A stretch of 64,000 bases of DNA. It comes from Acidovorax_G lacteus (GTDB lineage Bacteria; Pseudomonadota; Gammaproteobacteria; Burkholderiales; Burkholderiaceae_C). The translations under genes and the position numbers were made by a program. Shown in pieces: positions 1 through 12,994 of this stretch. Under the pieces are notes generated by a model that did no database searches, was not told the origin of the DNA, and saw only the letters and a program-made list of their open reading frames with translations. The stretch covers positions 1 through 64,000 of the forward strand of contig NZ_BAABEX010000005.1 of assembly GCF_039540375.1 (NCBI RefSeq), written 5' to 3'. Position 1 is the first letter of the stretch; the number at the start of each line of letters is the position of its first letter.

Positions 1-290
1 GCACGGGCTACTCCAGCCTGAGCTACCTCAAGCGGCTGCCGCTGGAGCAGGTGAAGATCGACCAGGGATTTGTGCGGGACGTGCTGACGGACCCGAACGA
101 TGCGGCGATTGTGCGCACGATATTGGCGCTGGCGCGCAGCCTGGACCTGCAGGTGGTGGCGGAAGGGGTGGAGACGGCGGGGCAGCTGGCGTTTTTGCGG
201 CTGCACGGGTGCGAGGCCTTCCAGGGCTACCTGTTCGGGCGGCCTGCGCCCGTGGAGGCGCTGGGCGACTACCTCGACCCATTGCGCTGA
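1..290 (+). CDS. EAL-domain c-di-GMP phosphodiesterase, C-terminal part
   Basis: This is the last ~95 residues of an EAL domain; the gene enters from the left edge. Reading from base 3, the frame shows GTGYSSLSYLKRLPLEQVKI, then DQGFV, AEGVE and a closing FQGYLFGRPAP. These are the conserved late motifs of EAL phosphodiesterases, which hydrolyse cyclic-di-GMP to pGpG. The N-terminal domains are outside the window, so a GGDEF or sensory part cannot be judged. The stop is 27 bases before the TTG start of the large histidine kinase on the same strand, so the two may be co-transcribed. Confidence 0.93.
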   Translation, partial: TGYSSLSYLKRLPLEQVKIDQGFVRDVLTDPNDAAIVRTILALARSLDLQVVAEGVETAGQLAFLRLHGCEAFQGYLFGRPAPVEALGDYLDPLR

Positions 291-317
291 CACAACCGGC
301 ATGGCAGGAGGCAGGGC

Positions 318-5180
<4,863 letters not shown>

Positions 5181-5199
5181 ACCGCAGGAACGCCCGCCC

Positions 5200-6330
5200 A
5201 TGGACCATGCCCCGTTCGCGGCCCACCGCAGCACCCTTGTGGAAAAACCCATCGCGACCGTGCTCGTGGTGGACGACACGCCTGACAACCTCACGCTCAT
5301 GGGCAGCCTGTTGCGTGAATACTTCGTAGTCAAGGTGGCCAACAACGGCGAGAAGGCCCTGAAGATCGCGCTGTCAGGCAGTCCACCCGACCTGGTGCTG
5401 CTCGACATCATGATGCCTGGCATCGATGGCTACGAGGTCTGCCGCCAGCTCAAGAGCCATGCGGCCACGCGTGAGATCCCGGTGATCTTTCTCACGGCGC
5501 GGTCAGACCCCGACGACGAGCGCATGGGCCTGGGGCTGGGCGCAGTGGACTACATCACCAAGCCAATCAGCCCGCCCATCCTACTTGCCCGCGTGAACAC
5601 TCACCTTGCGCTCAAGGCCACCGCTGACTTCCTGCGCGACAAGAGCGCTTATCTGGAGCGTGAGGTCGCCATGCGCACGCTGGAGGTGCAAGCCATCCAG
5701 GATGTGACGATCATGGCCATGACGTCCCTGGCCGAGACGCGCGACAACGAAACGGGCAACCACATCCGGCGCACGCAGTTGTACGTCAAGACCCTGGCCG
5801 AGCGCCTGCGTCACCACCCACGCTTCGAGGCGGTGCTCAACGACCGCATGATCGAACTGCTTTACAAATCGGCTCCGTTGCACGACATCGGCAAGATCGG
5901 CATTCCCGACAGCATCCTCCTGAAGCCGGGCAAGCTCACGGTCGAAGAGTTCGAGATCATGAAGACCCATACGACCCTGGGTCGCAAGGCCATTGAGGAC
6001 GCTGAGCGCCGTCTGGGCATGCGGGTAGCGTTTTTGAGTGTTTCGAAGGAGATTGCCTACAGCCACCAAGAGAAATGGGACGGCAGTGGCTACCCGGAAG
6101 GCCTGGCGGGAGATGCCATCCCGGTCTCTGCGCGGCTCATGGCGGTGGCCGATGTGTACGACGCGCTGATCTGCAAGCGCGTGTACAAACCGGCCTATTC
6201 GCACGATCAGGCCTGCAGCACCATCGTGCGGGGCAAGGGCACGCACTTCGACCCGGACATGGTCGATGCGTTCGTGGACATTGCGGAAGACTTCCGCACC
6301 ATCGCGTTGCGCTACCCCGACCCTGAGTGA
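5200..6330 (+). CDS. Response regulator with HD-GYP c-di-GMP phosphodiesterase domain
   Basis: An RpfG-type protein of 376 residues. An N-terminal receiver (~20-140) has the phospho-acceptor Asp69 in LLDIMMPGIDG and the conserved late Lys in YITKPISP. The HD-GYP domain has His228-Asp229 in LHDIGKIGIPD and the GYP signature in GSGYPEGLAG (~295). Proteins of this family hydrolyse c-di-GMP to GMP when the receiver is phosphorylated. It directly follows the tripartite kinase with a 19-base gap, so the kinase Hpt is a plausible phosphodonor (inference). It probably lowers c-di-GMP and so affects motility or biofilm; no target is visible here. Confidence 0.95.
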   Translation: MDHAPFAAHRSTLVEKPIATVLVVDDTPDNLTLMGSLLREYFVVKVANNGEKALKIALSGSPPDLVLLDIMMPGIDGYEVCRQLKSHAATREIPVIFLTARSDPDDERMGLGLGAVDYITKPISPPILLARVNTHLALKATADFLRDKSAYLEREVAMRTLEVQAIQDVTIMAMTSLAETRDNETGNHIRRTQLYVKTLAERLRHHPRFEAVLNDRMIELLYKSAPLHDIGKIGIPDSILLKPGKLTVEEFEIMKTHTTLGRKAIEDAERRLGMRVAFLSVSKEIAYSHQEKWDGSGYPEGLAGDAIPVSARLMAVADVYDALICKRVYKPAYSHDQACSTIVRGKGTHFDPDMVDAFVDIAEDFRTIALRYPDPE

Positions 6331-6426
6331 GCCGGGGAAGCACCCCTCAGCAGGCGCTGGTTGTTCCCCGCAGTGCTGGGGCCGAGCCAGGCGTGTCAGG
6401 CCGCTGCAGCTGGCTCGGCTGGGGGC

Positions 6427-7377
6427 TCAGAACGGCGCGTCGTCGCGCGCCGGGTTGGTGGGTGCAGCGGCATCGCCCTCGGCCGCTTCGGCCTGGGTGT
6501 CTGGCGTGTCAGGCGTTTCCCCGGCTTCGCTGGTCAGGCCCTGGCGCACGGCCGCCTTGTCGCCTGCGCTGGCAAACTTGCTGTACTTGCCCAGCACGGG
6601 CACCAGTTGGCCGTAGATGCGTGGCGTGCCGGCCAGGCATTCCTTCTGTTCGAGGAAGTCCGACTCGCCGGTGAAGTTGCCCACCAGGCCACCGGCTTCG
6701 GTCACGAGCAACGAGCCCGCGGCCACGTCCCACGGGTTGAGGCCGGTTTCAAAAAAGGCTTCGGTGAAGCCCGCTGCCACATAGGCCAGGTCGAGCGCGG
6801 CCGCCCCGGGGCGGCGTACACCGGCCGTGCGGGGCATCACATCGGCCAGCATCTGCAGGTAGGTCTTGAACTGGTCGCCCGGGCGGAAGGGGAAGCCAGT
6901 GGACACCAGGCTGTCCTTGAGCTGGGTGCGCTTGCTCACGCGGATGCGGCGATCGTTGAGGAACGCTCCGCGGCCCCGGGTGGCCGTGAACAGATCGTTG
7001 CGCGTGGGGTCGTACACCACCGCGTGCTCGATCTTGCCGTGCACGGCCAGCGCAATGCTCACGCAGTACACCGGAAAGCCGTGGATGAAGTTGGTGGTGC
7101 CGTCCAGCGGGTCGATGATCCAGACAAAGTCCGAATGCTTGGCACCGCGCTCGCGGCCCGTTTCTTCGGCCCAGATACCGTGACCAGGATAGGCCGTCAG
7201 CAGGGTGTCGATGATGGCTTGCTCCGCCGCGTGGTCCACCTCGGTCACAAAGTCGTTCACCTGCTTTTGCGAGATGCGCACCGACTCCACATCGAGGGCC
7301 GCGCGGTTGATGATGGCGCCGGCGGCGCGTGCGGCCTTGATGGCCACGTTGAGCATGGGGTGCAGGTTGGACGACAT
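6427..7377 (-). CDS. suhB: Inositol-1-monophosphatase family protein SuhB
   Basis: A Mg-dependent phosphatase of the IMPase/SuhB family, 316 residues. Metal-binding residues are visible in AEETG (~70-74) and in WIIDPLDGTTNF (Asp89, Asp92), and the second signature lies in WDVAAGSLLVTEAGG. In Escherichia coli the SuhB protein also joins the ribosomal RNA antitermination complex. The protein is about 45 residues longer than usual because of an acidic, Pro/Ala-rich tail. It is divergent from trmJ with 144 bases between the starts. Confidence 0.95.
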   Translation of the reverse strand: MSSNLHPMLNVAIKAARAAGAIINRAALDVESVRISQKQVNDFVTEVDHAAEQAIIDTLLTAYPGHGIWAEETGRERGAKHSDFVWIIDPLDGTTNFIHGFPVYCVSIALAVHGKIEHAVVYDPTRNDLFTATRGRGAFLNDRRIRVSKRTQLKDSLVSTGFPFRPGDQFKTYLQMLADVMPRTAGVRRPGAAALDLAYVAAGFTEAFFETGLNPWDVAAGSLLVTEAGGLVGNFTGESDFLEQKECLAGTPRIYGQLVPVLGKYSKFASAGDKAAVRQGLTSEAGETPDTPDTQAEAAEGDAAAPTNPARDDAPF

Positions 7378-7487
7378 AAATTGTGGGCAGAGGCCTCGGG
7401 CGGCTGCGCAGGGCAGGACGGCGCGCGGGGCGGATCAGGAGCGGGACATCGCAGCCCGGCGATGCGGGCGGCGACAATAAGGGCGCG

Positions 7488-7515
7488 ATTTTACCCGTTT
7501 TGCCTTTTTTGACAC
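7488..7515 (-). promoter_or_regulatory. Possible sigma70 promoter of suhB
   Basis: On the minus strand a -10-like TAAAAT (7488-7493) sits about 110 bases upstream of the suhB start. The -35 match about 17 bases further upstream is weak (GTGTCA-like). This is a tentative call made from sequence pattern alone. Confidence 0.3.
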
Positions 7516-7521
7516 CCTCCG

Positions 7522-8361
7522 ATGAAGACGCGCTTTGTTCTGATCCAGACCAGCCATGCGGGCAACGTGGGTGCCGTAGCCCGCGCCATGAAGACCATGG
7601 GCTTTGACGACCTGGTGCTGGTGGCGCCCCGCTGGGCCAACGTGCTGCGCCGGGAAGAAACCATCCAGCGCTCCTCGGGGGCGCTGGATGTGCTGGCCAA
7701 GGCGCGCATCGTCGACACCCTGGACGAGGCGCTCGATGGCATGCACCACCTGTGCGCCACGGCCATGACACCGCGGGATTTCGGTCCGCCGACCTCCACA
7801 CCACGGGTCTACTTCGAATCGCTATTAAAAAGTGAGCGCTTCATCCAGCCCGGAAAAGCACAAGCAAGCTATTTGTCTCTTGGTGGAAGCGACGATTCAC
7901 CGCTGTCAGCACCCTGCGAAGCCACGGCCCAGCCGCACCATGCCAACGGCGAGCCCGGTGTGGCCTTCCTGTTCGGCTCGGAGCGCTTTGGCATGCGCAA
8001 CGAAGACGTGTACCGCTGCCATGTGGCGTTGAGCATTCCCACCGCGCCGAACTTTGGTTCGCTCAACCTGGCGGCCGCGGTGCAGGTCATCGCCTACGAG
8101 TGGCGGCAGGCACTGGGCGGCTTTGCCGTGCAAGAGGCCACTGCGCCCCGCGTGCTGGCCGACGCCGTGCAGGTCCAGGGCATGCTCGAGCACTGGCAGC
8201 GGGCGCTGGAGGCCGTGGGTTTTCTGGATCCGGCCGCGCCCAAGAAGCTCATGCCGCGCCTGCAACAGATGTTCCACCGCGCGCAACTGGGGGCCGAGGA
8301 AATCCACATCCTGCGCGGTGTCGCGAAAGCCATGCTCGAGACCGCCGGGCCAAAGCGCTAG
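7522..8361 (+). CDS. trmJ: tRNA (cytidine/uridine-32-2'-O)-methyltransferase TrmJ
   Basis: A SPOUT-fold RNA 2'-O-methyltransferase (TrmH/SpoU superfamily). It uses S-adenosylmethionine to methylate the ribose at position 32 of the tRNA anticodon loop. The motifs seen are HAGNVGAVARAMKTMGF near the N terminus, FLFGSERFGM and NFGSLNLAAAVQV, which form the knotted cofactor site. A C-terminal helical tail resembles that of TrmJ. Residues ~99-121 are unusual: they are encoded by a copy of the dispersed short palindromic repeat (7821-7876) and look like an in-frame insertion between the two conserved halves. The gene is divergent from suhB and 30 bases upstream of cysE. Confidence 0.92.
   Translation: MKTRFVLIQTSHAGNVGAVARAMKTMGFDDLVLVAPRWANVLRREETIQRSSGALDVLAKARIVDTLDEALDGMHHLCATAMTPRDFGPPTSTPRVYFESLLKSERFIQPGKAQASYLSLGGSDDSPLSAPCEATAQPHHANGEPGVAFLFGSERFGMRNEDVYRCHVALSIPTAPNFGSLNLAAAVQVIAYEWRQALGGFAVQEATAPRVLADAVQVQGMLEHWQRALEAVGFLDPAAPKKLMPRLQQMFHRAQLGAEEIHILRGVAKAMLETAGPKR
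7821..7876 (-). repeat. Dispersed short repeat, copy inside trmJ
   Basis: On the minus strand the segment reads ATAGCTTGCTTGTGC, a GCTGG core and a terminal TTTTTAATAGC. It aligns by eye with the intergenic copies at 37163 and 34131. It is in frame with trmJ and adds ~20 residues without a stop codon. I infer an old insertion that became coding. Confidence 0.6.
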
Positions 8362-8391
8362 ACTGCCCCTCCCATTCTGAACCACCTGCCC

Positions 8392-9174
8392 ATGTTCGAC
8401 CGTCTGCGCTCCGACATCCAGTGCATCCTGGACCGCGACCCCGCGGCCCGCAGCACCTGGGAGGTCATCACCTGCTACCCGGGGCTGCACGCCATCTGGC
8501 TGCACCGCCCTGCGCACTGGTGCTGGAACCACGGTTTCAAGTGGTTGGGGCGCTTCATCTCGCACTTTGCGCGCTGGTTTACGGGCATCGAGATCCACCC
8601 CGGTGCCAAGATCGGCGAACGTGTGTTCTTCGACCACGCCATGGGCGTGGTGGTGGGCGAGACGGCCGAGATCGGCGATGGCTGCACCATCTACCAGGGC
8701 GTGACCCTGGGCGGTACGTCGCTCTACAAAGGTGCCAAGCGCCATCCCACGCTCGGCAAGGACGTGGTCGTGAGTGCAGGTGCCAAGGTGCTGGGCGGTT
8801 TTGAAGTGGGCGACGGCGCCAAGATCGGCAGCAACGCCGTGGTCATCAAGCCCGTGCCGCCCGGAGCCACGGCCGTAGGCATTCCGGCGCGCATCATTCC
8901 GTCCAAAGAAGGGCAGAGTGCCGACGTGACCGAAGAGGCCAAACCCAAGCCCAAGTTCACGGCCTACGGCATCACGCAGGACGACGACCCGCTGTCGCAG
9001 GCCATGCGCGGCCTCATCGACAACGCCGCTTCGCAGGAGCACCAGATCGCGCTGCTGTGGCAGGCGATCGAGAAGCTCTCGGCTGTGCAAAAAGCGGACG
9101 ACTGTGTGCCCTGCGACGCTGCGCGCAAAGAGCAGTTCGAGGCGGGCAAGCTCAACGAACTCGTGGGCAAATAG
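8392..9174 (+). CDS. cysE: Serine O-acetyltransferase CysE
   Basis: Catalyses acetyl-CoA + L-serine to O-acetylserine, the committed step of cysteine synthesis. The 260-residue protein has the N-terminal helical part and a left-handed beta-helix of hexapeptide repeats. The family motifs are DHAMGVVVGETAEIGDG, TLGGTSLYKGAKRHP and a late AVGIPARII. The C-terminal region (~180-260) is longer than in short EpsC-type enzymes and is of unknown role. The gene starts 30 bases after trmJ on the same strand. Confidence 0.95.
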   Translation: MFDRLRSDIQCILDRDPAARSTWEVITCYPGLHAIWLHRPAHWCWNHGFKWLGRFISHFARWFTGIEIHPGAKIGERVFFDHAMGVVVGETAEIGDGCTIYQGVTLGGTSLYKGAKRHPTLGKDVVVSAGAKVLGGFEVGDGAKIGSNAVVIKPVPPGATAVGIPARIIPSKEGQSADVTEEAKPKPKFTAYGITQDDDPLSQAMRGLIDNAASQEHQIALLWQAIEKLSAVQKADDCVPCDAARKEQFEAGKLNELVGK

Positions 9175-9206
9175 GCCGCCGCCGCAGAATCTTGCGGCGC
9201 CATGTG

Positions 9207-9557
9207 TCAGCTGTTGACGTGGGCCGCGATGGCGGCGCGTACGGCTTCGGGGAGTGCACCGAAATGCATGCCCACCTGAAATCCGCCACCTGCGCTGGAC
9301 AGTACGCTGTACTGCACCGTGCAGGGCAACTCGGCCGGGAGCCGGCCTGCGGGCTTGAGCGGCAGCAGCGTACGCACCCGGACGATGGTTTGTGCGGGCA
9401 GGTTCACCGGCACGATCACGCTCATGCCGCCCAGGCTCACGTCATGGATACGCACGGGCAACACGCGGTTGCCCGCCAAAACCAGTTCTGCCGCTTGGCG
9501 CAGTGCGCGCCGCTGGCCCTGCCGCCGGTCTGCCGCGGAAACACTGGAGCTGCTCAT
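9207..9557 (-). CDS. PilZ-domain c-di-GMP-binding protein
   Basis: A stand-alone PilZ domain of 116 residues. The c-di-GMP-binding signature is present: an arginine motif near residue 11 (RRQGQRRALR) and DVSLGGMSV (D-x-S-x-x-G). It probably acts as a receptor linking the many c-di-GMP enzymes nearby to an output. It faces cysE tail to tail. Its own upstream region (9558-9663) contains two GC-rich palindromes that may be operators. Confidence 0.9.
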   Translation of the reverse strand: MSSSSVSAADRRQGQRRALRQAAELVLAGNRVLPVRIHDVSLGGMSVIVPVNLPAQTIVRVRTLLPLKPAGRLPAELPCTVQYSVLSSAGGGFQVGMHFGALPEAVRAAIAAHVNS

Positions 9558-9933
9558 TTTTTATTATTAGTGATAAAAATGACCGCCGCATTGTGGCAGG
9601 TTCTTGTGACGCGCGTCACGGCATGCCTGCAGTGCCCGAGGGTTTCTGTCGCGCGAGTGACAGAGGTCGGCCTCATCACTGCGGGCAGGCCTCGAAGTCT
9701 GCCTTGGGCCTGCCCCTGTCCGAGACCCAACCCGTGTGGAGCGCGGGCAGCGGCCATGCTTGGCGGAACATGGCCCGGCGCAGGGGGCGCACAGATGCAT
9801 GCACCGCGCGGTGGCGCGGTCTGCGGCGGCGTCTGTTCTCCGTGCCTGCCGGAAGGGCCCGCGGTGCTATGCCGTGGCCCGGCTGGCACTCGCGCTGTCA
9901 GCGCGCGTGACGGCGGATGGCGCACCGCCGCGT
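9558..9933. promoter_or_regulatory. 376-base non-coding gap with palindromes upstream of the pilZ gene
   Basis: No convincing gene is present. A perfect 14-base palindrome, GTGACGCGCGTCAC, lies at 9606-9619. A related imperfect one, with CTGTC/GACAG arms, lies at 9646-9663. A 9-base perfect stem (GGGCAGGCC at 9683-9691 with GGCCTGCCC at 9707-9715, 15-base loop) follows. The first two lie ~50 and ~90 bases upstream of the pilZ start and could be operator sites. No T-tract follows any hairpin. Confidence 0.45.
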
Positions 9934-10548
9934 TCAGGCCGTGCGGGCTGGCCGTACCGCGTTTTTGGGCCGGAAGGCCTTGCAGACCTCGTCGCGCGTT
10001 TCGAGATAGGGCCCGCCGATCAGGTCGATGCAGTACGGCACTGCGGCAAAGATGCCCGGCACACCGGGGCGTCCGTCCTGCGCGCGCAGGCCTTCCAGTG
10101 TTTCGGCGATCGCCTTGGGCTGGCCCGGCAGGTTGATGATCAGGCTTTGGTCGCGAATCACCGCCACCTGGCGCGACAGGATGGCCGTGGGCACGAACTG
10201 CAGGCTGATCTGGCGCATCTGCTCACCAAAACCCGGCATCTCCTTGTGGGCCACGGCCAGCGTGGCCTCGGGCGTCACATCGCGCAGAGCAGGGCCCGTG
10301 CCCCCGGTGGTCAGCACCAGGCTGCAGCCCGCGTCCACCAGTTCGATCAGCGTGGCGCTGATGCGCTCCTGCTCGTCCGGGATCAGCCGGGCTTCGAATT
10401 CGATGGGATTGAGGAGCGCGCTCGTGAGCCAGTCCTGCAGCGCAGGCAGGCCTTTGTCTTCGTACACGCCGGTGCTGGCGCGGTCGCTGATCGAGACGAT
10501 GCCGATGCGCACAGGGTCGGCAGCGGGCTGGGGGCTGTCAGGCGTCAT
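9934..10548 (-). CDS. mog: Molybdopterin adenylyltransferase (MogA/MoaB family)
   Basis: Adenylates molybdopterin before molybdenum insertion in Moco synthesis. The 204-residue protein shows IGIVSISDRAS, VLTTGGTGPALRDVTPEAT and IINLPGQPKAIAETL, the conserved MoCF-biosynthesis motifs. I chose the ATG at 10548; the open frame continues upstream but that part is only the overlap with yjgA in another frame. Its start overlaps the yjgA stop by 11 bases, so the two are translationally coupled. MoaB of the same fold is the alternative name. Confidence 0.9.
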   Translation of the reverse strand: MTPDSPQPAADPVRIGIVSISDRASTGVYEDKGLPALQDWLTSALLNPIEFEARLIPDEQERISATLIELVDAGCSLVLTTGGTGPALRDVTPEATLAVAHKEMPGFGEQMRQISLQFVPTAILSRQVAVIRDQSLIINLPGQPKAIAETLEGLRAQDGRPGVPGIFAAVPYCIDLIGGPYLETRDEVCKAFRPKNAVRPARTA

Positions 10549-11197
10549 GGTCGGGCGTGTCGGCTGCGGGCTCTGCGGCGTGGTCCGGGTCGATTTGGGT
10601 GCGCACGAGCTGGAACAGCTCGCGGTAGGCCCGGCCCTTGCGCGGTGCAAGGCCCTGCGAGGTGGTGCTGGCGTTTTCCACCGGCGCATCCTTGCGCGCC
10701 TGGCGGATCAGTGCGCGCAACTGCTGGGCGTCGGTGGCCGGGTGCTCGGCCATCCACTCGGTCACGGCGGTGTCGGACTCGATCAGGCGGTCGCGCCACT
10801 GCTCGGCTTCGTGCAGTAGCCAGCGGGCTTGCGCGCTGCCGTTGCGCTGCTCCTGCAGCGCGGCGCGGATGGCCTCGACGGTATCGTCTTCGAGCTTGCG
10901 CATGAGCTTGCCCACAAACTGCATCTGACGGCGCTTGCCTTCAAAGTTGGTGATGCGGCGCGCTTCGGCCAGGGCTTCGGTGAGTTTGTCGGGCAGGTTC
11001 AGGCGCGCCATGAGCGCGGGAGCGAGCGTAAGCAGTTCCTGACCCAGCGCCTGCAGTTCTTCGCTTTCGCGCTTGAGGTCGGTGCGGCTGGCTTCGGCCG
11101 TGCCCTTGAGTTCGGCCTTGTACTGCAGGTCCAGCTCGCTGCCTTCGGCAATGAACTGGCCCCGGACGAAGTAGCCTTTTTTGGGTTTGCGGGACAT
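10538..11197 (-). CDS. yjgA: Ribosome-associated protein YjgA (DUF615)
   Basis: A 219-residue charged alpha-helical protein of the DUF615/YjgA family, which associates with large-subunit assembly intermediates. It begins MSRKPKKGYFVRGQFIAEGS and has the family core EARRITNFEGKRRQMQFVGK and the C-terminal LRALIRQARKD. The usual start is at 11197, only 63 bases from the divergent pmbA start. The long open frame upstream to 12760 is a shadow of pmbA. It is the first gene of a two-gene unit with mog. Confidence 0.92.
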   Translation of the reverse strand: MSRKPKKGYFVRGQFIAEGSELDLQYKAELKGTAEASRTDLKRESEELQALGQELLTLAPALMARLNLPDKLTEALAEARRITNFEGKRRQMQFVGKLMRKLEDDTVEAIRAALQEQRNGSAQARWLLHEAEQWRDRLIESDTAVTEWMAEHPATDAQQLRALIRQARKDAPVENASTTSQGLAPRKGRAYRELFQLVRTQIDPDHAAEPAADTPDHDA

Positions 11198-11260
11198 GGT
11201 TGGGGGCAATCGGGGGCGGGCGCAGGGCGCGCCACAGCGGCAAGTATCATAGCCGCCGAT

Positions 11261-12682
11261 ATGACGACACCCTCCTCGCGCGCGCCTGCGGCGCAGGCTG
11301 GCGCTGCGGCCAGCGCCCCCGAGCATGGCTTCAGCTACAGCCGAGCCTTCTTTGAAGACATCGTGGACCATGCCCTGGCCCATGCCCGCAAGATCGGTGC
11401 GACCGATGCGGGGGCCGAGGCCTCCGAGGGCTGCGGCCTGTCGGTGAGCGTGCGCAAGGGCGAGCTGGAAACCGTGGAGCGCAACCGCGACAAGTCGCTG
11501 GGCGTGACGGTGTACGTGGGCCACCGGCGCGGAAATGCCAGCACCTCCGATTTTTCCGAGCGCGCCATCGAGCAAACCGTGCAGGCAGCCTACGACATCG
11601 CCCGCTTCACGGCCGAAGACCCGGTGGCTGGCCTGCCCGATGCGGCCGACATCGCGCCGCCCGACACGCACCAAGACCTGGACCTGTTCCACCCCTGGGC
11701 CATTGACAGCACGGCCGCAGCCCAGATGGCGCTGGCCTGCGAGGCCGCGGCCTTGGGCACGAGCCGGCGCATCACCAACAGCGAAGGCGCGGGCGTGTCG
11801 GCCCAGCAAAGCCATTTTTTCAGTGCCCACACCCGGGGTTTTCGCGGCGGGTACGCCAGTTCGCGGCACAGCTTTTCGGTCGCACCCATCGCATCGCTGC
11901 CCGGGCGCAATGCCGAGATGCAGCGCGATGCATGGTTCAGCTCCATGCGCTGCGCGGACGATCTCGCATCGCCCGAGGCCGTGGGCCGCTATGCGGCGCA
12001 GCGGGCGCTGAGCCGCCTGGGCAGCCGCAAGATCGCGACCACCGAATGCCCGGTGCTGTTCGAATCCACGCTGGCGGCGGGGCTGTTGGGCTCTTTCGTG
12101 CAGGCCGTCAGTGGCGGAGCGCTCTATCGCAAGAGCAGCTTCCTGCTGGACTCGCTGGGCAAGCCGGTGTTTCCGGCGCACATCGACATCCTGGAGGACC
12201 CGTTCGTGCGGCGCGGCAAAGGCAGCTCGCCCTTTGACGAAGAGGGTGTGCGTGTGGCCCCACGCAAGGTGGTCGATGCCGGGCGCGTGGAGGGCTACTT
12301 CCTGTCGAGCTACTCGGCCCGCAAGCTGGGCATGAAAACCACCGGCAACGCCGGCGGTTCGCACAACCTGGTGCTGCAGTCGCGGTGGACGGACCCGGCC
12401 GACGACCTGCCCGCCATGCTGCGCAAGCTGGGCACCGGCCTGTTCGTGATCGAGCTCATGGGCCAGGGCGTGAACTACGTCACGGGCGACTACTCGCGTG
12501 GCGCGAGCGGCTTCTGGGTGGAAAACGGCGAAATCGCCTACCCAGTGCACGAGATCACGATTGCAGGCAACCTCAAGGACATGTTCCACGGCATCGACGC
12601 TGTAGGCGCTGATGCGTACAACTACGGTGCCAAAACGGTTGGTTCGGTGCTGGTGCGCCGCATGAAGGTTGCGGGCAGCTGA
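11261..12682 (+). CDS. pmbA: Metalloprotease PmbA (TldE), TldD/PmbA family
   Basis: PmbA/TldE, the partner of TldD. The heterodimer is a metalloprotease that matures microcins and degrades CcdA-like peptides. The 473-residue protein has the family pattern DAGAEASEGCGLSVSVRKGE, a VYVGHRRGNASTSDFS strand, GYFLSSYSARKLG and GVNYVTGDYSRGASGFWVE near the end. PmbA subunits lack the TldD HExxxH zinc motif, and none is seen here. It is divergent from yjgA. A strong repeat-derived hairpin with a T-rich flank follows 52 bases after the stop. Confidence 0.95.
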   Translation: MTTPSSRAPAAQAGAAASAPEHGFSYSRAFFEDIVDHALAHARKIGATDAGAEASEGCGLSVSVRKGELETVERNRDKSLGVTVYVGHRRGNASTSDFSERAIEQTVQAAYDIARFTAEDPVAGLPDAADIAPPDTHQDLDLFHPWAIDSTAAAQMALACEAAALGTSRRITNSEGAGVSAQQSHFFSAHTRGFRGGYASSRHSFSVAPIASLPGRNAEMQRDAWFSSMRCADDLASPEAVGRYAAQRALSRLGSRKIATTECPVLFESTLAAGLLGSFVQAVSGGALYRKSSFLLDSLGKPVFPAHIDILEDPFVRRGKGSSPFDEEGVRVAPRKVVDAGRVEGYFLSSYSARKLGMKTTGNAGGSHNLVLQSRWTDPADDLPAMLRKLGTGLFVIELMGQGVNYVTGDYSRGASGFWVENGEIAYPVHEITIAGNLKDMFHGIDAVGADAYNYGAKTVGSVLVRRMKVAGS

Positions 12683-12730
12683 GTCGCATGCTGCCGAAGC
12701 GGTGGCGAGGCGCGTGTGTTCAAGGCTGAA

Positions 12731-12784
12731 AATGGCTGCTCGTGCTTGTTTTATAAGCACGAGCAGCTATATTTTTTATAGCAA
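12731..12784 (+). repeat. Dispersed palindromic repeat, terminator-like, after pmbA
   Basis: A perfect 13-base stem is formed by GCTGCTCGTGCTT (12735-12747) and AAGCACGAGCAGC (12755-12767) with a 7-base loop. TATATTTTTTATAGC follows. Hairpin plus T-run on the plus strand fits a rho-independent terminator for pmbA. The flanking ATAGC halves match the other copies of the family in this window. The rest of the 312-base gap 12683-12994 shows no gene. Confidence 0.75.
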
Positions 12785-12994
12785 TCCGGCGGGGCTGACC
12801 GTCAGCGGCTCATAGAACGGCCCATCGCGCCCTGTGGCCCTGCGCAGTGAACCCATCGGGTGCCTGCGGTCATTGTGGAAGCCACGGATACCCTGTTGTA
12901 GCCGGGGCGGTTACATTTTGAGGCCGTTGCCGGTATCGGGCGCCATCTGGTGCGTCCCTCCTGGGCGCGGCAATCGATGGTTGAAAGAGTTCCC

